Assembly (NCBI GenBank): GCA_964409645.1
Contig: CAYPEK010000167.1
Coordinates: 1 to 6,588, forward strand
Length of the DNA: 6,588 nt
From: CAYPEK01 sp964409645
GTDB taxonomy: Bacteria; UBP15; UBA6099
Reading direction: 5' to 3'
Positions 1 to 6,586 of the stretch are shown here, piece by piece. The translations under genes were made by a program, and so were the position numbers. Each line of letters opens with the position of its first letter. Position 1 is the stretch's first letter. Below the pieces are notes generated by a model. The model was not told where the DNA came from. It was given only the letters and a program-made list of their open reading frames with translations, and searched no databases.

Positions 1-259
1 TAATTCACGGCTTCATACAAAATCAATGGTTCTGGCGCGCGTGAATGCCGCTTCAGTTCAGCTCTTCGCAAAGATGATTAATCATGCGATCTGTTTTGAG
101 CAATCCTGAGAACAAATCATAAGACGGATGCTTCTCCACGCGATAACCAGTGATTGCCAGAATCTCTTCGTGCCGAACGGATCGTGCGCGCATCGATGAT
201 AATGTGTTCAAACGGACACAGTATAAGTATTTGCAAGTATTAACAATATAGTTTAGCAT
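1..259 (-). pseudogene. Possible gene remnant or partial gene, unrecognised
   Basis: A minus-strand reading frame runs from an ATG at 257-259 to a TGA at 53-55 (68 residues). Its first 22 codons are A+T-rich and look non-coding. From the internal Met at residue 23 it reads like protein, with stretches such as RHEEILAITGYRVEKHPSY and LLKTDRMINHLCEEL, and lies in DNA of about 46% G+C. The stop falls in a tandem duplication of CTGAA (minus strand; plus 52-61). Removing one copy joins the frame to an open frame that continues with KRHSRAPEPLILYEAVN to the left edge. This suggests a gene running off the window and broken by a 5-base duplication. No family is recognised, no Shine-Dalgarno site is evident before Met23, and a chance open frame cannot be excluded. 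Confidence 0.25.
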
Positions 260-288
260 TTGAGCTGACAGCAGATAAACTTTAGTTT

Positions 289-315
289 TTAATACAAAAC
301 CTAAATTTGTATTAA
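289..315. repeat. Perfect 10-bp inverted repeat, 7-base spacer
   Basis: The arms TTAATACAAA (289-298) and TTTGTATTAA (306-315) are exact reverse complements separated by seven bases. The arrangement fits a dimeric regulator operator or a weak hairpin. It is A+T-rich, so chance is a real alternative. There is no T-tract directly after the repeat that would make it a terminator. Confidence 0.5.
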
Positions 316-406
316 TATACTCATTTATTATTATTATTTGTCATAATGATTTCAAAGTAATTCAATAAATAGACATAAACGACAGTTCAAGTTTAAAGAT
401 ATTATA

Positions 407-431
407 TTTTGTAAATAATCATCTTACAAAA
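407..431. repeat. Perfect 8-bp inverted repeat, 9-base spacer
   Basis: TTTTGTAA (407-414) and TTACAAAA (424-431) are exact reverse complements around nine bases. It contains the same TTTGTA/TACAAA half-sites as the repeat at 289-315, but in the opposite order. Function unknown; possibly a binding site, possibly a by-product of low G+C. Confidence 0.45.
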
Positions 432-540
432 GCTATATTGTCCATCGCATAAATATTTAATACACATCAATGTTAATAAGTATAAGTTTAGAAATGACGA
501 ATGCATAGCATTGATTAGACGTTATTTTTGATATTAATTG

Positions 541-2913
541 TTATGCTTGTTTGGAATTCGGGTCGGATGGCTCGTTTTGAGGTGCCGCAGATTGATATTT
601 ATTGCTTTCGGGGTCTTCCGGCGCGTTCCCAGAGCCGTTTGAGCCGTTGGCGAGCGCCATTTCGGTCCTTAGCTGGGCTTCGGCATCGACTATGTCGCGA
701 TAGATCAGCTTCACGCAGCGTTCCATTTTATCCCTGAAACCGGGAGCATTGATTGCCCTTTTCATCTGCCGCAAAAAATCGACTATAAGCCTGAACGATC
801 TTACAATGTCGCCATCATCGACTGAGGCAAACTTCTTCAGGTCCTCGAATTTGCAGCCACGGGACCATTCGAGCACGGCAAGGCTGAGTTTTGGGTCGAG
901 CGGCTTAATAAGACTCGGAATTCCAGCTTCGCGCTCAATCTTTCGTAAGCGATTGACCAGAATATCGGCTTCGCGGACAACGCCGGTGATGTGTCCATGA
1001 GTCATCTTTTTAAAGTTATCGAGCCGGCGCGATTCGAACACGATCGCAGAGACGAGCACGTTGATGTCCTCTTCCTTAAGGTCTTCGAAGTAACCGTCGA
1101 AGAAAAGTTCGGTAAATTGAAGCTCGTATCCGAAAATCTGCGACGCGATTTTGCCGCGCGGTTCCAGACCATTCGGGCCTATATAGCCAAGCGAGCGAAG
1201 CATATCTAGTCGTCGCGAGAGCAATTCCCGCTGCGAATTTTCTACTTCTATCGATTCGGCGATTAGATCGGTATTTTCTTTTTCGAGCCGGCGGAGCTTT
1301 TTCGCCTGCGTACGGCAGTGCTTGCGGTTGTTGCATTTGTCGCAGCCTATATCATCCATTTCCGCTTTGACGCGGGCAAGTTGCTCGGACATCTTAAAAT
1401 ACGACGATTCCGGCCCGCCTCGTTTACGCCGCTGAAGCCTTTGCTGGAGCTTGAAGAAATCGTTCCGCAGGTCAAGATATTTGAGGATTCGGGTTGTGGT
1501 GTCGCCACCGAACACGCATTCGAGCGACTTCAGCCGGTCGATTTCATTCTGTTCGGCTGTTATGCGCCTCTTGAACAGTGCCACCTGCCCTGTCGTTTTG
1601 TAATTGTTGAAACTCTTCTCGCAAATCTCGTAAATCCCCTCTCCATGTGTGTCGTAGAGGTTTAGAATGCTCGAGTACGAGAGCGAGAACTGCGACTCTA
1701 TGTCTTCAGCGTCGTGGGAAAGCGTCTGTTTGACAGACTCGAAGCTCGCGTCCGGCGGGTTGACACATGCGTAGGCATAGCCCACCTCATCTATGCCGCG
1801 GCGGCCCGCGCGGCCGGCCATCTGCTGGAACTCGCGCGCGTTGAGATAGCGGAATGTCACGCCGTCGTGCTTCATAAGGTTGTCGAACACTACTGATTTC
1901 GCGGGCATGTTGATGCCGACTGCGAACGTTTCCGTGGTAAACAGCAGCTTGATGAGGCCGAGCGTATAGAGGCGCTCAATTATTTCTTTCAGTGCGGGGA
2001 GCACGCCCGCGTGGTGGTATGCAATTCCTCCCTTGAGCAGGCCGCGCATGTGGACCGCCTGCCCGCGCTGGGTCACCCCGAACTGCTCCGTAAGCTCGTC
2101 GTACGCTTTGAGCATCCGGCGGCGCTCATTGTTGGACAAAAGATTCATTCCTCGGAAAAACGTTGCGTATTCTTCGCAGCCGACACGGCTGAAATGGAAA
2201 TAGAGGCACGGCAGTTTGCCTTCCGCCTGAAGTTTGCGGACGAGATCGACATTGCCCACCTTTTTCTTGCCGCGATGCTGATGCCGCTCGGCTTCGAGTT
2301 TACGGATGTAGTTGATATCCCTCATGCCTAGGCCGGAAACCCAGATGCTGACTTTGAGAGGCACCGGACGGTGATGCTCGACGATCGAGTCGATCGGTAT
2401 TTTGCGCACGTTCCGCATCCAGTCGGCGAACTCATTGATATTGGGAATCGTCGCGCTGAGGCAGATAAAATGTATGTGCTGGGGTGCGAAGATGATGCTT
2501 TCCTCCCAGACCGTGCCCCGCTGTATGTCGTTTATGTAGTGGATTTCATCGAAAATGACAGTGTCTATGTTGTTGAGCCGGTCGGCCTCGCCGTCGAAAA
2601 TAATGTTCCTGAAAATCTCGGTCGTCATAATCAGCACGGACGCTTCCGGGTTGATTATGACGTCGCCGGTCATTATGCCGATTTTCTCTGGGTAGTCGCG
2701 GGAGAAGTCGCGGAACTTTTGGTTGCTGAGTGCTTTTATCGGCGCGGTGTAGATTATCTGCCTGTTTTCGGCAATGGCTTTTTCGATAGCGTACTCTGCG
2801 ATGACGGTTTTGCCCGCGCCGGTGGGCGCAGCAACAATGACCGATCTGCCCTCGTTGAGTGCATTTATGGCCTGTTCCTGAAACGGATCGAGTTCGTATC
2901 CTTTAAAATGCAT
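541..2913 (-). CDS. Ski2/Mtr4-like DEAD/DEAH-box RNA helicase with DSHCT domain
   Basis: A 790-residue superfamily 2 helicase of the Ski2-like group, expected to unwind RNA using ATP in the cytoplasm. Visible motifs in order: LDPFQ (8-12, Q-motif-like), Walker A APTGAGKT (29-36), TAPIKALSNQK (56-66, Ia), TGD (82-84) and TTEIFRN (97-103, Ib), DEIH (122-125, motif II), LSAT (152-155, III), RPVPL (182-186), YFHFSR (238-243, IV), GIAYHHAGVLP (296-306), TTETFAVGINMPA (326-338, V) and QMAGRAGRRG (364-373, VI). A charged, partly coiled segment (about 445-570) carries CX2CX4HC at 524-533. The DSHCT-type C-terminal domain spans about 600-745, including a GDIVRSFRLIVDFLRQ stretch. Residues 753-790 are a Ser/Asn/Pro/Gln-rich, probably disordered tail. 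The start is fixed by an in-frame TAA four codons upstream and by the motif at residue 8. No Shine-Dalgarno site precedes it. Length is below eukaryotic Mtr4 (about 1,070) and close to bacterial homologues. The physiological substrate in bacteria is not established; the family call is secure. Confidence 0.95.
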   Translation of the reverse strand: MHFKGYELDPFQEQAINALNEGRSVIVAAPTGAGKTVIAEYAIEKAIAENRQIIYTAPIKALSNQKFRDFSRDYPEKIGIMTGDVIINPEASVLIMTTEIFRNIIFDGEADRLNNIDTVIFDEIHYINDIQRGTVWEESIIFAPQHIHFICLSATIPNINEFADWMRNVRKIPIDSIVEHHRPVPLKVSIWVSGLGMRDINYIRKLEAERHQHRGKKKVGNVDLVRKLQAEGKLPCLYFHFSRVGCEEYATFFRGMNLLSNNERRRMLKAYDELTEQFGVTQRGQAVHMRGLLKGGIAYHHAGVLPALKEIIERLYTLGLIKLLFTTETFAVGINMPAKSVVFDNLMKHDGVTFRYLNAREFQQMAGRAGRRGIDEVGYAYACVNPPDASFESVKQTLSHDAEDIESQFSLSYSSILNLYDTHGEGIYEICEKSFNNYKTTGQVALFKRRITAEQNEIDRLKSLECVFGGDTTTRILKYLDLRNDFFKLQQRLQRRKRGGPESSYFKMSEQLARVKAEMDDIGCDKCNNRKHCRTQAKKLRRLEKENTDLIAESIEVENSQRELLSRRLDMLRSLGYIGPNGLEPRGKIASQIFGYELQFTELFFDGYFEDLKEEDINVLVSAIVFESRRLDNFKKMTHGHITGVVREADILVNRLRKIEREAGIPSLIKPLDPKLSLAVLEWSRGCKFEDLKKFASVDDGDIVRSFRLIVDFLRQMKRAINAPGFRDKMERCVKLIYRDIVDAEAQLRTEMALANGSNGSGNAPEDPESNKYQSAAPQNEPSDPNSKQA

Positions 2914-2921
2914 CGGTAAAG

Positions 2922-2949
2922 ATTATAGCGCGGTTCGGGCGGTTTTGAA
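2922..2949 (-). promoter_or_regulatory. Sigma70-type promoter of the helicase gene
   Basis: On the minus strand a perfect TATAAT lies at 2922-2927, with TTCAAA (4 of 6 to TTGACA) at 2944-2949 and a 16-base spacer. The -10 box ends only eight bases before the helicase ATG, so transcription should begin between about four bases before the ATG and the ATG itself. The box match is strong; the -35 is weak and the start site is inferred. Confidence 0.55.
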
Positions 2950-3059
2950 GGTTCGCCGGATAAGAAAACAGTCAGCGGGCGACAGATCGGGCTGCCGGGC
3001 ACCGTCTTTCTCAAATAATCAGGAACCGGGACGGCTTTGATGCGGTTTTAATAAAAGGG

Positions 3060-3089
3060 TTGAATAAATTGAGTGAAAAGATGTAAATT
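3060..3089 (+). promoter_or_regulatory. Candidate promoter of the NifU-domain gene
   Basis: TTGAAT (3060-3065, 4 of 6) and TAAATT (3084-3089, 4 of 6 to TATAAT) are separated by 18 bases, which would give a start near 3096 and a 5' leader of about 25 bases containing the ribosome binding site. The region is A+T-rich and alternative -35 choices exist (for example TTGAGT at 3069), so the exact boxes are uncertain. Confidence 0.3.
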
Positions 3090-3120
3090 ATTTTGGCATT
3101 TCGAAAGGGGAACATAACCG

Positions 3121-3354
3121 ATGGAAGATAAAACGAGAGAAGAAAAAGTAAAAGAGATACTCGACAAGGTGAGGCCGCAGCTTCAGGCGGACGGAGGCGA
3201 TGTGGAGTTAGTCGGAATCGAAGCGGACACCGTGAAACTGCGCCTTCAGGGCGCCTGCCACGGCTGCCCGGGCGCTCAGATGACCCTCAAGATGGGAATC
3301 GAGCGGCTTCTCCGCCAGCATGTTGACCAGAATCTTACAGTAGTATCGGCGTAA
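3121..3354 (+). CDS. NifU-like C-terminal domain protein (Fe-S scaffold/carrier)
   Basis: A 77-residue protein consisting of just the NifU C-terminal (Nfu) domain, whose family assembles or carries a [4Fe-4S] cluster and passes it to apo-enzymes in the cytosol. The diagnostic features are all present: RPQLQADGGDVELV (18-31) and the GACHGCP loop with the paired cluster-ligand cysteines C46 and C49, followed by the TLKMGIERLLR helix. It lacks the N-terminal IscU-like domain and central ferredoxin domain of full NifU, as expected for short Nfu proteins, and is not truncated. The ATG follows AAAGGGG (3104-3110) at a ten-base spacing, slightly long but usable. It is transcribed alone, divergent from the helicase and convergent with the SRPBCC gene. 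A general role in Fe-S maturation, for which the Fe-S enzyme encoded nearby is one possible client, is inference. Confidence 0.93.
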   Translation: MEDKTREEKVKEILDKVRPQLQADGGDVELVGIEADTVKLRLQGACHGCPGAQMTLKMGIERLLRQHVDQNLTVVSA

Positions 3355-3369
3355 ACAGCGCATGATCTG

Positions 3370-3387
3370 ATGGGCAACTTTGCCCAT
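3370..3387. repeat. Perfect 7-bp inverted repeat after the NifU-domain gene
   Basis: ATGGGCA (3370-3376) and TGCCCAT (3381-3387) pair around a four-base loop, starting 16 bases after the NifU-domain stop codon. No T-run follows on either strand, so it is not a complete intrinsic terminator; it may stabilise the 3' end of the transcript or assist the terminator at 3412. Confidence 0.5.
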
Positions 3388-3411
3388 GTCACACAATTAA
3401 AACACGACACG

Positions 3412-3441
3412 AAAGACGCGGCCGTCGGTCGCGTTTTTATT
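3412..3441 (+). terminator. Rho-independent terminator of the NifU-domain gene
   Basis: The stem ACGCG (3416-3420) with CGCGT (3430-3434) encloses a nine-base loop, and can be lengthened by a G-U pair and three A-U pairs (3412-3415 with 3435-3438). The strand continues TTTTTATTT. This fits an intrinsic terminator for the plus-strand gene ending at 3354. It sits between convergent genes; read on the minus strand the downstream T-tract is weaker (TCTTT), so termination of the SRPBCC gene here is less certain. Confidence 0.6.
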
Positions 3442-3465
3442 TGATTAATGTCACTTCGGATTGGC

Positions 3466-3966
3466 TCAGAGTTTGGCGAGGTTTTCGAGGTGCTTTTTGT
3501 TCGCGCCGTCCTGATTTTTGTATAGTTCGGTCATGATGGCCTGTTCGATCATCGGGCCGATGATGGGCACTTTTATGCTCAACTGCCCCTCTTCGGTCTG
3601 GATGACTTTGCCGTCTTTCTCCTCGTACGTCCAGTCGCCCTTGCACATGAAGATGTTGCGGAGGAAAAACGGGATGATCTCGAAGTGGTAAACGCGGCGA
3701 TGCGGGTCCCAGCGGCTGACTTCGCGCCACGTCAGGTATTCCGGTTTGAGTAGCTTCTGCGCGAACGGCGGTATCTGTCCATACGCGCTGTAGGTGAATT
3801 CGATGTCTTGTCTGCCGTCCGGGTGCTCGACGAAGTGAGTGATTTTCACGCTCGCGACGTTGGGCATGTCTTCGTAGGTTTTCGGGTCGCGGACGAGGTC
3901 GTAATGTGTAACTTTAAGAACTTTTTCGAGAGGATAGTCGTACTCGTATCTTCTGTAAATCTTCAA
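3466..3966 (-). CDS. SRPBCC/START-like fold protein, DUF2505-like
   Basis: A 166-residue protein resembling the DUF2505 branch of the SRPBCC (START/Bet v1-like) ligand-binding superfamily. Features supporting this are an N-terminal strand followed by a helix (MKIYRRYEYDYPLEKVLKV), alternating beta-strand patterns through residues 38-130 (for example WREVSRWDPHRRVYHFEI), a GQLSIKVPIIGPMIEQAI turn-and-helix at about 127-144, and a long charged C-terminal helix ending at 166. No signal peptide or membrane segment is seen. The start is TTG at 3964-3966, chosen because a strong GAGGTGG ribosome binding site (3971-3977) lies just upstream and the conserved N-terminal strand begins there. It is on the same strand as the vor operon but 172 bases downstream with its own likely promoter, so probably a separate unit. 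The family usually lacks a known ligand; function is unknown. Confidence 0.8.
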   Translation of the reverse strand: MKIYRRYEYDYPLEKVLKVTHYDLVRDPKTYEDMPNVASVKITHFVEHPDGRQDIEFTYSAYGQIPPFAQKLLKPEYLTWREVSRWDPHRRVYHFEIIPFFLRNIFMCKGDWTYEEKDGKVIQTEEGQLSIKVPIIGPMIEQAIMTELYKNQDGANKKHLENLAKL

Positions 3967-4003
3967 TGCGCCACCTCGTCACTTCAAGAAGTCGAACAGA
4001 GGG

Positions 4004-4032
4004 ATTTTATGATGAAACAGAACCGAAATCAA
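4004..4032 (-). promoter_or_regulatory. Sigma70-type promoter of the SRPBCC gene
   Basis: On the minus strand TTGATT (4027-4032, 4 of 6) and TAAAAT (4004-4009, 5 of 6) are separated by exactly 17 bases. The predicted start is near 3997, giving a leader of about 30 bases that includes the GAGGTGG ribosome binding site. Spacing and position are good; expression is not shown. Confidence 0.5.
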
Positions 4033-4063
4033 GCGGTCGGACGCAAGGCAAATACAGACGACT

Positions 4064-4094
4064 CAATCAGAATCCTAACAACAGATTCCAATTG
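4064..4094. repeat. Interrupted inverted repeat between vorC and the SRPBCC gene
   Basis: CAAT-CA-GAATC, nine bases, GATTC-CA-ATTG: the 4-bp and 5-bp arms are exact reverse complements, with a CA dinucleotide in the same position on each side. It lies about 30 bases upstream of the SRPBCC -35 box, where an activator could bind, or could fold as a weak hairpin in read-through RNA from vorC. No T-tract follows. Confidence 0.35.
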
Positions 4095-4120
4095 CGAAAA
4101 TTTCGACGTATTCGGAATTT

Positions 4121-4132
4121 GTTTATATAAAC
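4121..4132. repeat. 12-bp perfect palindrome just past vorC
   Basis: GTTTATATAAAC is its own reverse complement and sits six bases beyond the vorC stop codon. It is too A+T-rich and too tight to be a good intrinsic terminator; a binding site or chance are both possible. Confidence 0.35.
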
Positions 4133-4138
4133 CTTGAG

Positions 4139-4690
4139 TTACTTCTTGTTCGCGCGGGCGAAATCGCGGCCGGCTTCTAGCGCCTTCATGTTCATCGGCA
4201 ACATGGCCTTTCGCTTCTCCGGCAGCGTTGATTCGAGGGCGGCTATCGCGTTCTCGATGGTAACGATCCCCGTCTTCTCGATGTATGCGCCGAGTGCTAT
4301 CATGCTCGCCATCCTCGCGTCGCCGATCTCCATCGCCATTTCCATCGTCGGGATGAATACCGAGTCCACGTCATCGCGTTCGAGGTCGGATTCCTGCATC
4401 ATGCTGCCGTTTGCGACGAGCACGCCGCCCGGCTTCATCGTCGGCGCGAATTTCCCAAGCGACGGTTTGTTCATGATGATGAGCGAGTACGGATGCAGCG
4501 TGATCGGCGAGCCGATCCGATTGTCGGAGATGACGACCGTGCAGTTCGCCGTGCCGCCGCGCATTTCGACGCCGTATGCGGGCATCCACGTCACATGTTT
4601 GCCGTCGCGCATCGCCGTGAGCGCTATCAGGTCTCCGATCATGAGAATTCCCTGACCGCCGAAACCCGCCATCAACACGTCGTAGTACAT
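4139..4690 (-). CDS. vorC: 2-oxoacid:ferredoxin oxidoreductase, gamma subunit
   Basis: A 183-residue gamma subunit of a 2-oxoacid:acceptor oxidoreductase, the part that in this enzyme family contributes to coenzyme A binding and subunit assembly in the cytoplasm. The family signature is clear: the N-terminal GFGGQG loop (9-14) and PAYGVEMRGGTANC (37-50), followed by a PSLGKF segment (76-81) and KPGGVLVANGS (86-96). Length matches free-standing gamma subunits. It follows the beta subunit gene by 15 bases, with a GGAG ribosome binding site (4700-4703) nine bases before the ATG, so it is co-transcribed and last in the operon. It is unusually methionine-rich (18 of 183 residues). The symbol follows the operon type; substrate (branched-chain 2-oxoacid, 2-oxoglutarate or other) cannot be read from this subunit. 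Confidence 0.9.
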   Translation of the reverse strand: MYYDVLMAGFGGQGILMIGDLIALTAMRDGKHVTWMPAYGVEMRGGTANCTVVISDNRIGSPITLHPYSLIIMNKPSLGKFAPTMKPGGVLVANGSMMQESDLERDDVDSVFIPTMEMAMEIGDARMASMIALGAYIEKTGIVTIENAIAALESTLPEKRKAMLPMNMKALEAGRDFARANKK

Positions 4691-4705
4691 CGCTCTCTTC
4701 TCCGC

Positions 4706-5488
<783 letters not shown>

Positions 5489-5508
5489 TAAAACCAGTCC
5501 TTTTCCGG

Positions 5509-5525
5509 GGCCGCGCGCGGCGGCC
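5509..5525 (-). repeat. G+C-only hairpin between vorB and vorA
   Basis: In the transcript GGCCGC (5525-5520) pairs with GCGGCC (5514-5509) around a CGCGC loop, a very stable six-pair stem between the vorB stop codon and the vorA ribosome binding site (5498-5503). It could mark an mRNA processing point or tune translation of the beta subunit. No U-run follows, so it is not a terminator. Confidence 0.45.
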
Positions 5526-5530
5526 GCCGA

Positions 5531-6586
5531 TCAGTAATATTTTTTGATCTGCTCGTAAATATCGTCCGGCGTGGGCAGCCCGCCGCCCGGTCTCGCGTAC
5601 AGCATGATGTCCGCCATCCGGTCCGCATAAACCTTCACGTCCTTGTACATCTGCCCCGTGTTCATCTCGATCATGAGCACTTTCGGTATGCGTTTCGTCA
5701 ACTCGGCGACTGCCTTCTCCGGGAACGGATATACCGTGATCGGGCGCAGCAGTCCGACTTTCATGCCCGCCTCGCGCGCCATCGCGATGCCCGTCTCGCA
5801 CATCCGCGAGCACGACCCGAACGCCACGATCAGCATCTCCGCGTCGTCGGTTAATTGTTCCTCGAAATATGTGTCTTCTTCCTTCAGTTTCTGGTATTTG
5901 TCGTAAAGCAACCAATTCTGAACTTCCATCTCGCCGTCGCCGAGAAACAGCGACTTCACGAGGTTGGACTCGCGGCCCTTGTTGCCGTCGAGCATCCACG
6001 GCTTGTCCGGCAGTTCGATCTTCATGTCTTTCGGCCGCGGGCCGATCTGCACCGGCTCTTTCATCTGGCCGAGAATCGCGTCCGCGAGCAACACCGCCGG
6101 GTTGCGGTACTTGTCCGCAAGTTCGAACGCCTTCTGGGTCAGCGAAAACATTTCCTGAACCGAATTCGGGGCGAGCGCGATCGTATAGTAATCGCCGTGT
6201 CCGCCGCCTGCCGTCACCTGCTTGTAGTCGCCCTGCGTCGGCGCGATTCCGCCTAGGCCCGGCCCGATTCGCGAAATGTAAACGACAAGGCCCGGAAGCT
6301 GCGAGCCGGCCATGTACGAAAGGCCTTCCTGCATCAGCGATATGCCGGGTCCGGATGACGACGTCATCGCACGCGCTCCGGCAGCCGCCGCGCCCATCAG
6401 CATGTTGATAGACGCGACTTCGCTCTCCGCCTGTATGAACGTGCCGCCGATCTTCGGCAGCTCTCGCGACAGATATTCGGGTATGTCGTTCTGCGGCGTG
6501 ATCGGGTATCCGAAATAATAGAGGCAGCCCGCGCGGATTGCTCCCTCCGCGATCGCCTCGTTACCCTTCATCATCATCCGTTCCAT
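5531..6586 (-). CDS. vorB: 2-oxoacid:ferredoxin oxidoreductase, alpha subunit (VorB family)
   Basis: A 351-residue alpha subunit, the same size as the VorB family (3-methyl-2-oxobutanoate/2-ketoisovalerate:ferredoxin oxidoreductase). It contains the pyrimidine-binding half of the TPP site and the second transketolase-like domain. Seen in order: KGNEAIAEGAIRAG (7-20), YPITPQND (27-34), QAESEVASI with the likely TPP-activating Glu54 (52-60), TSSSGPGISLMQE (75-87), QGDYKQ (118-123), an AFGSCSRM start to the second domain (255-262), LRPITVYPFPE (280-290) and EMNTGQM (307-313). The ATG at 6584-6586 is two bases from the window edge, so its ribosome binding site is unseen; Met4, Met5 or Met6 could also start the protein, as the conserved part begins at KGNEA. 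It is the first of three co-directional genes. A ferredoxin-type delta subunit normally precedes it and should lie just beyond the right edge. Substrate is inferred from family only. Confidence 0.92.
   Translation of the reverse strand: MERMMMKGNEAIAEGAIRAGCLYYFGYPITPQNDIPEYLSRELPKIGGTFIQAESEVASINMLMGAAAAGARAMTSSSGPGISLMQEGLSYMAGSQLPGLVVYISRIGPGLGGIAPTQGDYKQVTAGGGHGDYYTIALAPNSVQEMFSLTQKAFELADKYRNPAVLLADAILGQMKEPVQIGPRPKDMKIELPDKPWMLDGNKGRESNLVKSLFLGDGEMEVQNWLLYDKYQKLKEEDTYFEEQLTDDAEMLIVAFGSCSRMCETGIAMAREAGMKVGLLRPITVYPFPEKAVAELTKRIPKVLMIEMNTGQMYKDVKVYADRMADIMLYARPGGGLPTPDDIYEQIKKYY

Larger units (their letters stand above)
260..540. other. A+T-rich intergenic stretch without genes
   Basis: By direct count, 63 of the 280 bases from 261 to 540 are G or C (about 22%), against about 46% in 1-220 and visibly higher values in the genes to the right. 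No protein-like open frame, tRNA-like fold or transposase fragment is visible. It contains two perfect inverted repeats (289-315 and 407-431), a short TTA trinucleotide run (325-336) and a small hairpin at 500-512 (AATGC, 3-base loop, GCATT) about 30 bases past the helicase stop codon. That hairpin lacks a U-tract on the helicase strand, so no intrinsic terminator can be claimed for the helicase. Confidence 0.6.

Noticed and set aside
2..109. Plus-strand open frame from the left edge to a TGA at 107
   Set aside because: Only 35 codons, and competes with the more protein-like minus-strand frame over the same bases; it could be the end of a gene but nothing distinguishes it from chance.
325..336. 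TTA trinucleotide run as a microsatellite or CRISPR-like repeat
   Set aside because: Only four units in a 22% G+C stretch; no spacer-repeat structure exists anywhere in the window.
500..512. Small hairpin after the helicase as its terminator
   Set aside because: Five weak pairs, a three-base loop and no T-run on the helicase strand.
2371..2919. Plus-strand open frame of 182 residues opposite the helicase N-terminus
   Set aside because: Antisense to the Walker A to RPVPL region of an intact helicase, with no motif of its own.
3437..3730. Minus-strand 97-residue frame overlapping the SRPBCC gene
   Set aside because: Pro/Arg/His-rich shadow in an alternate frame of a better-supported gene.
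4134..4655. Plus-strand open frame of 173 residues opposite vorC
   Set aside because: Exactly mirrors vorC, which carries the gamma-subunit signature; its hydrophobic look reflects the complement of Met- and Gly-rich codons.
5869..6408. Plus-strand open frame of 179 residues opposite vorB
   Set aside because: Ser/Arg/Pro-rich composition typical of antisense frames in G+C-rich genes; no ribosome binding site or domain.
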